From Isoetes taiwanensis (lineage: Eukaryota; Streptophyta; Lycopodiopsida; Isoetales; Isoetaceae), in assembly GCA_021234155.1 (NCBI GenBank), contig JAJEKV010000051.1, positions 7,596,761-7,660,760 of the forward strand: a stretch of DNA of 64,000 bases, in the 5' to 3' direction. The translations under genes and the position numbers were made by a program. Of the stretch, positions 48,211 through 60,400 are shown piece after piece; position 1 is the first letter of the stretch; every line of letters begins with the position of its first letter. The notes beneath the pieces are model-generated. The model did no database searches. It was not told the origin of the DNA and was given only the letters and a program-made list of their open reading frames with translations.

Positions 48211-50438
48211 GGAAGAGCTAATGAAAGTGTGCTTAGAACATGTCAAAGCCGACAATGTTTCATGCCACGGTGATGGCAAAGATTCCACTAGGTCCAAATT
48301 GCGGGCACCTTGGAACCATATTCTTGGGACCATAGATGGTAGATTCCTTTGTAACACATAGGGCCTAGAGTTCCAGCCATCCGACACTTGGATGAGAATG
48401 AGTTCTTTATTCGGGGTCAAGCGTCCATTCCAATGAGTGTTGCCGAGGTGGGTTCCATAATACATCCATAGCAAAGCAGAAATTGGTTATAGATAAGAAA
48501 TGCGATGAACCAAATTAATAATGATTTAACATACACGGAAGCTTCATACATACTTAAAAAGGGTCCTAATCTGACCTTTGTCAACCAAAATTATTTTATA
48601 TAATGCAAATAAGATTGCCGCTATTGTAAGCAAAGATACAAAAGTGCCCGAGGCCCATACAATTTAGGACATCCACTTAAATTTTCCAAGAACTTTGACC
48701 CCCTCATCTTGCATAAGAGTTGAAGGTTCATGGGTTTTTAGCAATGAGCAAAGCGACACTAGGGGCCGACAAGGACGGGCGGCCATTAATAACTTCCGGT
48801 GGAAAGGAAGTCGCCAACAAGATCAGCTTAATGAGCATTATGCTCATCCGGATAGCAATGTCATGGCCAATGCGATAATGGCAAAATCCATCTCACCAAT
48901 GCAAGAGGAGTCACTGAGAGTTGATCTTCTTATGGCCCCGCAATGGTCACAAAGCTCGACTGCCTGCACCAAGATGCCTCAACCTTAGGAGCCGGATCCT
49001 TCGAATGAACAACACTTGGCCCTCCTTAAAAAGGAGGAAGAAGCGCATACAAGTTGCCCAAGCTCTTGTTTTGGTCGAGATGGAGAGGGTAAATCCTTTA
49101 TCCGGATCTACCATCAACTCCTCCTCCTTAATTTCCTCTTTTCTTCTCAAATGGTCTTTATTTTCTATAAATCCTCTCTATTCCTCATCTGGTTCCATGG
49201 AAACATCCACGTCGTTGATATTTAGAACATGAGGTCCATGGGCGTAGAAACATTCCTTTGGTGGCTCGGATGGGGCTCTTGAGATAAGATGTCGTGAGTT
49301 CAAAGAGGCAGCAACGGGTCAAAATCTTGTTATTTATAACTCGCATTAATCGAATAGGAGGTGGAAGCTCACGAGTGGAGAAGCTCAAACAATTCATCCA
49401 TATAATACTCGCTAACTCGTAGAGGACATGTGTCTTTTCTACCTTTGGAGATTGCCACACACGCTTAAGTCCATGATGTTGTCGAGCAAGAGATACTCAT
49501 GCTCGTGGACAATGATGACGGTGTCCTATCTAGCCTCGTGGCTTACTTCCCTCGCTCCTTGTGAGGGGGCATCTCTTGATCAATCTGCTTCCACTTTGAA
49601 AAATCATCTTTGCCCACTTTTTCATCGTCTTCATGGGCACCGGGGTTAGATATCTTGCCATTTTCCTCTTCTATATCCTCATCATCTATGTATCGGGTCC
49701 ATCAAAATGGCTAGCCAAGAACCTCAAATATGTACGCTAAACTTATGCCTTCTTTCTTCCGGGGCTCGGTGGCATATCGGCATCCTATTTGGCTTGTCGC
49801 TCTACTTGCAACCGGGCATGACTTTCCTTCTCTTTACATCCCAACCTGCGTTTCAGACCGGGTTGGGCATGCGCCATATCACTCCAATGGGTTGTGGGGA
49901 GATTGGGGGCGGATTTCCTCCCACACAAACTTGACCACTTTCCTCTTCATAGGAGTATAAAAGGTAAAGCAAGAATAACCCCTTCTATGATGCAGTCTCC
50001 GCCACCCGGTGAGGTACCGAATGCCTCTAACTTTAGGGTCCCCACTTGCTATTCATGGGCATCTTCTCACGGCCATTCCATGACTCGTTGTGCTTCCATC
50101 CATGCAAGTTCCTCAACACTTGGGTGCAAAAATTCCTTGGGTAGCGAATCACCGTCCGACGCGCTTACAAGTGCTTAAAATCGGGCGTGTTTTTAAACAC
50201 GGCGTGCGTGGATTATCAATTGACATTACGTAGGTAATGCCACAAATGACATCTTGCCGAGAATCATGAGCTTGAATGGTGCCGAAACATGAATGCCCCG
50301 CCCGCCATATTCGTGGATGGCGACCTAACCCATCTTGAATTCAAGCAAAATGGAGGGACTAATTGTTTCCAAGAATTGCCTGAACCGAAATTCAAACAAT
50401 TTGCCCTCACCAATTTTACAATAATGCGAATCCGATAG

Positions 50439-51635
50439 ATGAAACCCAATTCCTCCCCCGCTCACTTTACAAAGTCATTGATGCAAAGCAAGGAAGAGAG
50501 ATCGAGGCGAGATTGTATGCAAAGAAGGTAGCAATGAAGAAGAATTCCCTTCTAAAGATTCGGCCAAAGAAGAATAAGAAATTGAGATCGAAAGTGATTG
50601 CAGAATAAGAGAAATTTCAGGAGAAATTTTTTCGTATTCAACCAAATTAGTACAAATGTTGATGATAATGACAAAGGACGATCCTCGACGGCCTCTTTGG
50701 AGGGCAAGGATTTTACCAATTGCTTCTATAAAGAAATCTAAGCAGGTTACTATGGCCGAGCAAATGGTGAAGAATTTGAAGGAAACAATGCAAGAACATA
50801 AGTATGAGAGGAATCATGACATGCTTCGCATTAAGGAAGTTACCCGAGCCTTCTTGCAAAAATAACCCGACAAACCCGGCCTCCGTAATCCTCTTGAATG
50901 GCTAGAAAAAGTTGCGAAGATTGCCTACTTTCTCCTAAGTGAAAAGAGAAACCCACCCCCACCGCCTTTGATTCCTTTCTACATGGGAAAAGTTATTTTG
51001 AATTAGTAAAAGCTACAAAAAAACGTAAGTTGCGTGTCATTGACAAATATCCGGACAAACATGGCAAGAACATGGTGGCAAGGAAGAAAAAGAATGGACC
51101 CAAAGATTTTGACATGGAAGAGTTTCAAAGAAGCTTTTGAAGGTTACAATTTGGCGCCTAATTACAATAATGATGTCAAACGAGAATGTGACTTATTCAC
51201 GCTAGGCTTAATGAATGACCGTTTATCAAGACACATCGAATTTCAAAAGATTTGTCCACCAAATGGATGGGTTAAAGTGAGAAGGAATTGTTACATAAAT
51301 ATATAGCAGGACTCAAAAATTCCTATGCAGAATTATGCTTTATAGATCCCCGACTTTGGAAAGAAGCAACAAAGAAAGTTATAGCCGCAAAGGAAGTTAA
51401 CCTCGATTTTATAAACCGCAGATATGGGAAGGATACCCCGAGGACAAAGGCAAAATGACAAGACAAGCACTGAAAAGCGAGCAATAGCAAGAATTTTGAT
51501 AAGGGAAATAAAAGGTCTCGAGCAAGTGTGGGTGATAATCAAGACCAAGCTCGAAAACAAAGTGGATAATCACCGATGATCTTCATTCAAGAAAAGTGGG
51601 TGTTATTATTATGAGGACCACATCTTAAGATAGGC
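50439..51635 (+). pseudogene. copy B of the Gag gene
   Basis: Same start and order as 11,441-12,648. NMARTWWQGRKRMDP and WKSFKEAFEGY are intact, but the zinc knuckle has lost one of its cysteines (the TGCGGAGGA of copy A reads TGAGGA) and several frames are broken. Confidence 0.8.
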
Positions 51636-51660
51636 GCCACTTGTTCTCGCTTATGCTTGA

Positions 51661-52351
51661 TGTAGTGGTGGGGTGTTTATGAATAGTCATTGTGATATGG
51701 TGGTGCTCGGGAGCGTTCGTGCCCAACGCATCCGAATTAATATTAGTGATTAATTTGTCAAGGGTAGTCTAGACCTTAAATTATGATCTTAAATTATGAT
51801 GTTTGGGTCGTGGTAGGCAATAAATCCTTTTAAGCTTAAGAACCATTGGTTATAAAATTAAAAAAATTATGAACGTGGTTTATAACAGGTCGCTGACCCT
51901 TCCGCGAAAACAACCAGATCATATCGAATCCCCTAACTTGGAAAAATGGCAGATCCGGCCAAGGGGCAAATCATTGATATTTCGGCGAAACCTTGATTCT
52001 AATGATTGTTTACCTTTCTAAAGATATTTTGGATTAGAAAAAGGTCATTCCTAATAGAGAGATCATGTTTATAAAAAACTTGTTTCTTTTATTTCTGCAT
52101 GTAATCTTGATTAAAGTCACTACAAATTATCCGCCTTTGCCTGCCCGCAAATGAGTTGTTGAACTTGTATCTTAAGTTGAATCTATTGGATGCGGTTGTG
52201 GGAGCAAGATAAACGCATTTTCTTTGGCGTTGATAGCCCGAGTCTGGGTGGAGAGAGCATAAGACATGAAGGCTAGATTTTGTGAATTACTTTGCTAATA
52301 GATTTCCTTTCTCCGACACTGCTTTGTAATAAAACCTTGAAGTCATTATCA
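51661..52351 (+). repeat. copy B left LTR with altered primer-binding site
   Basis: Matches 12,673-13,376. The following primer-binding site (52,355-52,365) reads TGGTATCGAGC, one base shorter than the near-invariant form: CAG became CG. Confidence 0.85.
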
Positions 52352-52595
52352 ATTTGGTATCGAGCATCTTGATTACAAGGCCTCGACAATGTCTACCATC
52401 GCTTCCAAAGACCTACCTCTACCCAACCAATGCCGCAGATCATGTAGACATAGAGCCATGAAACCCCATACGATTGTCTCGATCTTTGTCGAGCTAGGGT
52501 ATATACTCACCGGGGCGGCGACAAATTTTGTACATGTACGTAGGCTTCTATTTTGTCCATATCAATTTTTATTATCTTACCACATCTTCAGTTGT

Positions 52596-54793
52596 TTAGT
52601 GAGCAACGATTTGAAATTACCCAAGAATTGATAATACAAATCCACTTAAGATAACCTCATGCACTCCAAATTTTGCCCCCATCCATCTTTGTATGAATCT
52701 TCAAGTGTGCATTTGGGTTCGTGTATTTGAGGATGTAGAAGTCCACACCCTCTCAATTGTCTACCTCAAAGATTCAATCGCAAAATTGTTACCTACCTCT
52801 ACCAAATTATCGTCCATTCATTGGCTTGTTCAAGAGTCTCCTTTTTCTTCTCAACTCCCGGTTTTAAGTCACTTCCCACTTTCCAAATCTACATGTATTG
52901 ATGCAGAGTCCCACTTTGATCCATGCAAAATAAGCGTAAACATGATGCATCTATGAGCAAGCTGTTTGGTCTTGTCTGATAGGTCTGATACAAAGGAATC
53001 TTCTTTGTGCCTTTAAGTGTTTCAATTTCATATTCTTGCATGTTTGCTACAACAATGTGTTCAATTTCCCAAAAATATCTTTTGATCTCATCCGCTTCAT
53101 CAACCGGTAGATCGGGCTGAAATATGTACAATGTAATTTTACAATATCTTTAGCATGCCTCAGCTTGCACACCATTGGGTTTGAGTTGTTCCTTACTTAG
53201 CAGCCTTTTGATAACAAAGACTGCACCATCATGTTCACCTTTACCATGAGTAGTGGCAAAGTAGTTCCACACTATTTCCTTTGCCATTCATTGTGAAGTA
53301 CACCGCCTAAGAAAAAAAGCTTTTCCTCGACTTGGAATTGTGATGAGCGTATCACCCAAACCCAATGCTTCTCATACTCTATTTCCCTCAGCCTTAAGCC
53401 ATGCAACATGCTTTTTGTAGGCAAGAATCCCACAAATAATGAGTCATGCACTTTATCATCATAAATGTAAAAGTGAGTCTCTTTTATGATCTTCCTACCA
53501 TTGTTGAGTCTATTCCCTGATCTCGCCTAATCTTTCTCGTTTTTTTTCTTCTTTGGACAAATTCTTCTCGGTTCCCTTGAACAAGAATATCAAAGACTTT
53601 TGTCATGTCTATGTGTTATGTGAACAAGTATAGAAACTTGGTCTATATGCCAATGCATTGAATGGGCTCATTCGATCTTGATGTCAGTAATTTTCTCGCA
53701 AAGTCAATAATAGATACAATTGTATCTTTCCGAAATGATGACACGCGATCGCTTAAACCGATTAGCTGCCAATGTACTATGTAATTGTGTGGAACAAAAC
53801 TTGATATTACCTCCTTCACATCATCTTGAAACTCTTTGGGACTTCTCTCATCAGACTAATTTTAAGACGTGTTTGTACCTCAAAGCCTTTCTTGATCCCT
53901 CGAATTCTCTTGGCACGGCGGTCACGTGATGCTTTTCAAATGTCTTCCAAGTAACTAGTAATGAACCCGTACATCCATTTCTGGGACATTTTCTAATTCT
54001 ATCCAACCCACATTTTTACACGCCAACATCAAGCGCTATGATCAAACCACCTCATCATCACCTTTGCCGCGACCACTTGTCTCCCATAAAATCACCGGGT
54101 GCACTTTGATTGTATGCTCCTTTGTCTGCACATTCTCGGGTCGTGGCCACAAATCAGAATTGTCATGAACTCCACCCGATTTTCTCAGCCGCTCAATCCC
54201 CGCATGATGTATTCAAATTTTAAGTGGTAGATGCAACAGCATGTATGCCTCTCACGTATCCTCCTTACAAAACTCGGGCTTTCAACCTCTCAAAATTCTC
54301 GCAATGCAATTTTGATATGAGGATTCTCCTCTCTAAACCTCGAGGTAGAATTGCAACCGCAGGAAATCGTGTGAATGCCAAATAAATGCTATATAATGAA
54401 CCCTACAATATAGGATGAATACTTACTTGGCTGATTTCAAGAAGGGTGAATTGATGTTCCATCTTTATTCACATCTACATACATACCTCCTCACGTCTTT
54501 CTTGTATGGAGAAACTCTTGTATTTTACATAACAGAACAGCTTCTCTATTGTAATCTAACATCCATCCGCTTCCTCCTCCTCAACATTGACCAAGGTCCT
54601 TCCCCTTTGTTAGCTTGCACCCTTCTTTGAAAAGCATTTGAAATTGTTTTTCGGGGATGCTAAACACCGCCACTGCTTGCTTCCAATGGCTTGACACCAT
54701 TTGTACCTCAAGCATCGCCATTATCACTTTATGAGTGGCATTGCTCAGCCCGGGTATATCACATGATCGCACGCCGAAGCGATTAGTAGACAT
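52596..54793 (-). pseudogene. copy B of the DDE-like gene
   Basis: Corresponds to 13,624-15,851. The N-terminus MSTNRFGV runs in one frame to LSNATHKVIMA, which supports the start at 54,793 and shows that copy A has lost bases there. The region after HGKGEHDG is also better preserved here (YIFQPDLPVDEADEIKRYFW, VVANMQEYEIETLKG). Other parts are worse, for example the CEICG cysteines. Confidence 0.7.
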
Positions 54794-54832
54794 TGTCCGT
54801 AGGCTTCGGAATCAAGATGCTCGATACCAAAT

Positions 54833-55514
54833 TGATATGACTTCAAGGTTTTATTACAAAACGAGTATCGTGAAAGGAAATCTATTAGCAAGTAATTCAC
54901 AAAATCCAGGTGCTTTATGCTCTCCAATCTAACGGGCTCAAAGTATCACATCAAGAAATCGTTATCTTGCCCCCACAACCGCATCAATAAATTCAACTTA
55001 AGATACAAGTTCAACAACTCGATTTGCAGCAGTAAGGCACATAATTCGCTTAATGACTCAATCAAGATTCTATGCAAGAAATAAGAGAAACAATTGCTTT
55101 TATAAACACAGACCTCTCTATTTCCGTAATGACCTTTTCTAATCCAAAATATCTTGAGAAAGGTAAACAATCATTAGATTCAAAGGTTTCAAGAAATATA
55201 AAGATTTGCCCTTTGGCGACGATCTGCCCTTCTTTCCAAATTCCCGAGATCTGATATGATCTCGGGTCAAGCTGCGGAAAGGGTCCACCGTTATAAATAC
55301 GCTCATAATTTTTTAATTTTATAACCAATGGTTCTTCGCTTAAAGGATTTATTGCCTACCACGATCCAAACATCATAATTTAAGATCATAATTTAAGGTC
55401 TAGACTACCCTTGACAAATTAATTACTAATATTAATTCGGATCGTTGAGCTGGAACCGCTCCCCGAAAGCACCACCATATCACAATGACTATTCATAAAC
55501 ACCCCACCACTACA
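54833..55514 (-). repeat. copy B right LTR with altered primer-binding site
   Basis: Matches 15,893-16,598. The primer-binding site at 54,819-54,829 shows the same CAG to CG change as the left one. Confidence 0.85.
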
Positions 55515-55599
55515 TTCAAGCATAGCGAACAAGTGGCAAAATCTCCTCCAGCCAAAAGAAGGTAAAGGCACCCTAAGTGAGCCCCTCAAAGACCCTTTC

Positions 55600-56400
55600 A
55601 TAGGGATGGCTAAGTCACAACCTTCATTGCATGACAACATTGTCGCTCACGTAGCACAAGGAGCTCAAAATGAACGCATATTTAACCAATATCATATTTG
55701 TGGTATTTTATGCATTAATTTATTGATAGTTGAAAATCAAATGCCATAGTGATATGTCTAAAATGATGGTGGTTTATGTTATTTATGTTGATTATAATGC
55801 AAATGGTAGTTTACTAAAAACTCCATTGTGGTTTGTGACATATTTATTGCATATTGTAGTGGTTTGTTAAAGTTGTAATAGTTTGTTAAGACCATTCTAT
55901 GAATTTGATATCCAAATGGTTATTAAATCATCGACACAATATCCTAACTTTTGTATTTAATCAAAATGATAAATCAACTTAACATTTTGATATTTGTCCT
56001 TATGAGTTAACTTACCTTTTGACATTTACAATTATCTTCCCATTTGAATTCAGTTCCTTTTCTTTTTCCAAGTGCTCCTTAATGTGATGTGGATAATCAC
56101 ATGTGCACACATGAAACTCTCATACATAAACAACATTATGTTCGAAGATCACATGATGAGGATTTATGCAAAGAAGGATATTTGTGTGTACTTAGATTTG
56201 TCAAACGACATTGTCATATTCAATTTGATCATCGATATTTTACTTTATAATTGTGATCAAGATTATCCATAGATATTTCATTGTATATTTAAGTTCTTAT
56301 TTTAAGGAAATATGCATGTGCATATGTGTGTCCTTATAACGGATGGTTTGAGATTGTTCTATAATCATGGTTCAAGTTCCATCCTGTCGAAGGACGATAA
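55600..56400. other. copy B of the AT-rich stretch 16,701-17,495
   Basis: Nearly identical to copy A; no gene seen. Confidence 0.6.
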
Positions 56401-56850
56401 AAAATAAATAAATAAATAAATATATTGATTGATTTTAGGACCCATCATAGAGCAAAAAAGAATACAAGCGTCAATCATAGTGTTTAAGATTTCAGGTCCA
56501 AAGAAACAACTAGTTTAGGTCCAGAGTAAGTTAGAAGTTCAGATAATCAATGTCAAATCATCCCCTTATGTCCGAAAAGGGACCGCGAAAAAACATGTGA
56601 CTTGCCTTTAACCTTATCTAAACAATTTGTGCAAACTCGGGTCTTCCCTAGGAACTTTTCCCACCTCCCTTATTTCTACCTTCACCGATGTGAACTTGTC
56701 CTATATTTTGCTATCAAATGCTTGTTATACTTTGATATGGGTTCATTTAGGTAGTTGGAGCTTGTATATGTGGCGTGGTAAAAAGCATTTTGTGGTGTTC
56801 CAATTCTCGGGTTGTCCCCCGTCCCCCAAAATGTGGCGCTGCTATCCGCC
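56401..56850 (-). pseudogene. copy B of the LINE 3' end with (AAAT)n tail
   Basis: Corresponds to 17,496-18,005. The cysteine region is present but the frame is broken in several places. Confidence 0.7.
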
Positions 56851-57044
56851 ACTTTTGTGGTATGAAAAGATAATTATGGCAATCAGCTCACCTGCCGCTA
56901 TTTAAGAATGGAGTCCCAATTTGTGGGGAAAATTCTAATGTCAAAACTAAAATTCAAATTCCTATTCTTTGGCCCCTTCCCCGCTTTTGCTTCACGCCCG
57001 CTTCTTTGGCTCCTCCCCTCACAGAAGCTCCAATCCATTGTGGA

Positions 57045-57780
57045 TATGGATGTCAATGAGGTAACTGTCCCACAAACCGCATTTCGCATTGAGAGAAAAA
57101 AGAAGAAGAACCAAGGAAGAAGAAATGTTGAAGAAAAGACGCGAGGAAAGAATAAGAGAAGAAAATTGAGCTTGCGAATTGGCGTATGATCCGTTCATCA
57201 AGAAGTGCAAGCAAGAACGCCAGTATTGTCCTTAATTTGCTAACGTCTTTCCATAAAACGGACCAAAAAGAATTGAGGATAGCATGAAGAAAGAAATTTT
57301 ACTTGAGTTTTTGAGGGGATAAAACATTGGAAAAATTCATAGGTGAAGAATTAAAAGATTTGGAAGCCAAGAGCATCGTTATAAGGAGCCTCTAGGACTC
57401 CACATGCGATCACAAACTCTCTACCAGCAATGATCTACTTAGCAGCCAAGAATAGTCAGCTTTGCAATGTCTCAGACTACCACGTGCAAGTGCATTCTAA
57501 ACAAGTGACAAAATCAGCCGGTGAGATCTTGGAAAGATATTAGGTGTTCACCAAGAAACCCGCAAAGGCAAAGAAAAAAGGGAAGAGATCAATTACAATG
57601 GTGGGAAATGGGTTTTTACAAGAGGTCTAAAAGATTCGATGCAATTTCGGATGAACATATAAAAAATTCAAACTTTTGGATTGAGAACACCGTGATGTCT
57701 CCCAACACAAGGGATGTTAGAACTAGAAGATTGAGAGAAATGTAAGAGAAAACATGCTTGCCACTATCCGAGGAATCACA
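57045..57780 (+). pseudogene. copy B of the second DDE-like first exon
   Basis: Corresponds to 18,162-18,903. The start MDVNEVTVPQTAFRIE is better than in copy A. At the exon end CAGGTTAGT of copy A reads CAAAAGT here, so the donor is lost, again at a CAG. Confidence 0.6.
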
Positions 57781-59893
57781 AAAGTTTATTTTCAAGTATT
57801 CATGTTTTTAGTTATAGTGCTTAGTGTGGTGGTGTATGTGGTGGTTATTGTATTGTACTGATGATTGTGGTGTATCAGTCAACATGTGAATTGTGTGTAG
57901 TTGACTCTAGTCCGAAATGCAATATTTAATGTTTGGAATATTAGAACATGACGTAATTGAGTATTCCTTTCTTTGGTTGTCTTGTCTGATCTAAAAAATA
58001 TTTGAGAACCACGGATAACTAATTGATCCTAAGAAGTACAAATTTTTGTTGAATAAAGACAAATTTTTGTCCGATTCAAATGTGCCTACATGGAAAGTAT
58101 AATATATTAAAAAGGAGCATATCTTACAAAATTTGGCTTTACAAAATTTGGCTTTCCATTGAAAGCTCTCAAGTAATGCGAGAACTAAATTTACATGCAT
58201 TTCCTAAGCGGCCAGAAATGCCGGCATGACTGCCTTCACTTCCGTGCATCCAAGATTACCGCCTGCCTAAAAGCATCTAAGCTTCAAATCATCCCGTAAT
58301 TTACCAGATCGTTTGTCGGTGCTTCCTCGTGATCCCTCAGTGGTAAGAACGCAACCCCCGCCAAGAATTCCTCGCCGCCTGTCGACTCGTGAGTGGGCAA
58401 GTGATGATAACAAATAAACCGTCACCTTTTGGCTAAAGATGTAACATAAAGTCATGGACCTTGTCTAAGAGCTCACTTCCGCCAATCCCACCCCAAGCAT
58501 AGCCATTGAAGGCCCAAAGATCCAAATGCTGTATATGGCTTTAGGGTGGATTCGAAATCAAGAAAAGAAGGTGGATTTAGGCATTTTCACCTTCAAAGAT
58601 TGGTCACGAGCCCTACTTAACATATGCTTAATGCCCTCCTCGCCACCCGGTAGGCCGAGTGATCTCTCAACATCCCTACCATTGGCGGAATGAACTTGTT
58701 CGCTTAAGAATGAAACGCCAAAAATCGGGATGTAGGAGCGGGGATTAAACCTCGACTTATTTAGATATAATAAATCGGGAGAACATTTTAAGATTATATG
58801 TCATTTTTAATTCTTCTTGATTCTTATTATCATTTAAATTTAAATTGTTATAAAAGCATAAAATTGCTTTCTATACTAACTTTTACTCGAATCTATTTAG
58901 AATTGGACATTTCAAGAATATAAAATTTTAATTTTCAGTGATTTCTTAACAAATTTAAAATTTGTGAATTAGGAATAATTTGTAAATGAAATATGATGGT
59001 TTGATAAGTAATTGACTTTGAAACCTGCAGTCATTTGATAATTTCACATTTACAAACTCTTAGAACTTTAAAAATATTTTAAAAAAAGTGTAAGATTAAA
59101 ATTCTTTAGGAGATAAAGTTTATGTTTTAAAAGCAAATATTAATTAGTTTATTATTGATAAAATTAATTAAAAAAAATTGTTCAAATTTTTTTAATTAAA
59201 ACATAAATGCAATCATTTGATTCATGTCATCTAAACTTATTAACATTTTAATCATATAAAGTTCATCTTAGATGAAAATTTAATTTTAAATAGATTAAAG
59301 TAATAATTAGTCTAAAAAGTAATTTTAAATTTTAATAACTATCATACTTCTTATCTAAAGATAAATTGAAAATTTTATAAAAATCAACAAGAATTAAAAA
59401 TACATATAATCTTATCATGGCATCCTTGAAGAATATTTATTAGATCTGAATAAGTCCAAGTTTTGTTAAATATGTCATGGTTAGTTTATTTCTCTTATTC
59501 ATGTTTTCTTAGTTATGGTGCTTAGTGTGGTGGTGCATGTGGTGGTTATTGTGTTGTACAGTATTGTGGTGTATTGTATGTAGCATATGAATTATGTGTA
59601 GTTAACTGGAATGCAATATTTAATGTTTGGAATATTAGAACATGACAGAATTGAGTATTCCTTTACTGGTTGTGTGTACAGTCTAAAAATATTTGAGAAT
59701 GACAGATAACTAACTGATCCTAAGAAGTACAAATTTTTGTTGAATAAAGACAAATTTTTGTCAGATTCAAGCACAGCTCTGTTGGAAAGTATAATATATT
59801 AAAGAAAGGAGCATATTTTACAAAATTTGGCTTTACAAAATTTGGCTTTCCATTGAAAGCTCTGTACCCGAGAACTAAATTTACATGCATTTC

Positions 59894-60400
59894 CTAAGCA
59901 GCAGGAAATACTGATATGGCTGGCTCGACTTCTGGTGCATCGAAAATTACTGTTTTCTGCACTAAAGCATCTAAGCTTTCTGCAGTCATCCCAGAATTTA
60001 ATAGGATCAGGTTTGCCAGTGCTTCCTGCATCCCCTAGTGGTAAGAACGCAACCCTGCCAGTAATTCCCGATGTTGCTGACTCAGAGCGGGCAAGTGACA
60101 GATAAATAAACAGGCTGCCTTTGCAGCAGCATGTAACGTAAGGTCATGGACCTTGTCTAAGAGCTCACTTCCTGTCAATCCGACCCCAAGCATAGCCATT
60201 GAAGGCCCAGCATCCAGTCTGCTGTATGGCTTTAGGGTGGATTCGAAATTAGCAAAGAAGGTGGATTTAGGCATTTCCACCTTCAAAGATTGGTCACGAG
60301 CCCTATTTAACATATGCCGAATGCCCTCCTCGCTCACCCGAGGTAGGCCGTGGTGATCTCTGAACATCCCTACCGTTGCCGGAATGAACTTGTTCGTTTG
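59894..60400 (-). CDS. conserved array ORF, unit 2 of array B, among the best copies
   Basis: Stop at 59,894-59,896. Minus-strand blocks include EEGIRHMLNRARDQSLKVEM, STLKPYSRLDAGPSMAMLG, LTGSELLDKVHDL, HLPALSQQHRELLAGLRSYH and then, after one frame change, the C-terminal MQEALANLILLNSG segment ending PAFPAA. A moderately hydrophobic, leucine- and alanine-rich C-terminal half is visible. No family recognised. Whether it is translated is unknown; the constancy of frame and stop between units argues that it was once a gene. Confidence 0.5.
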
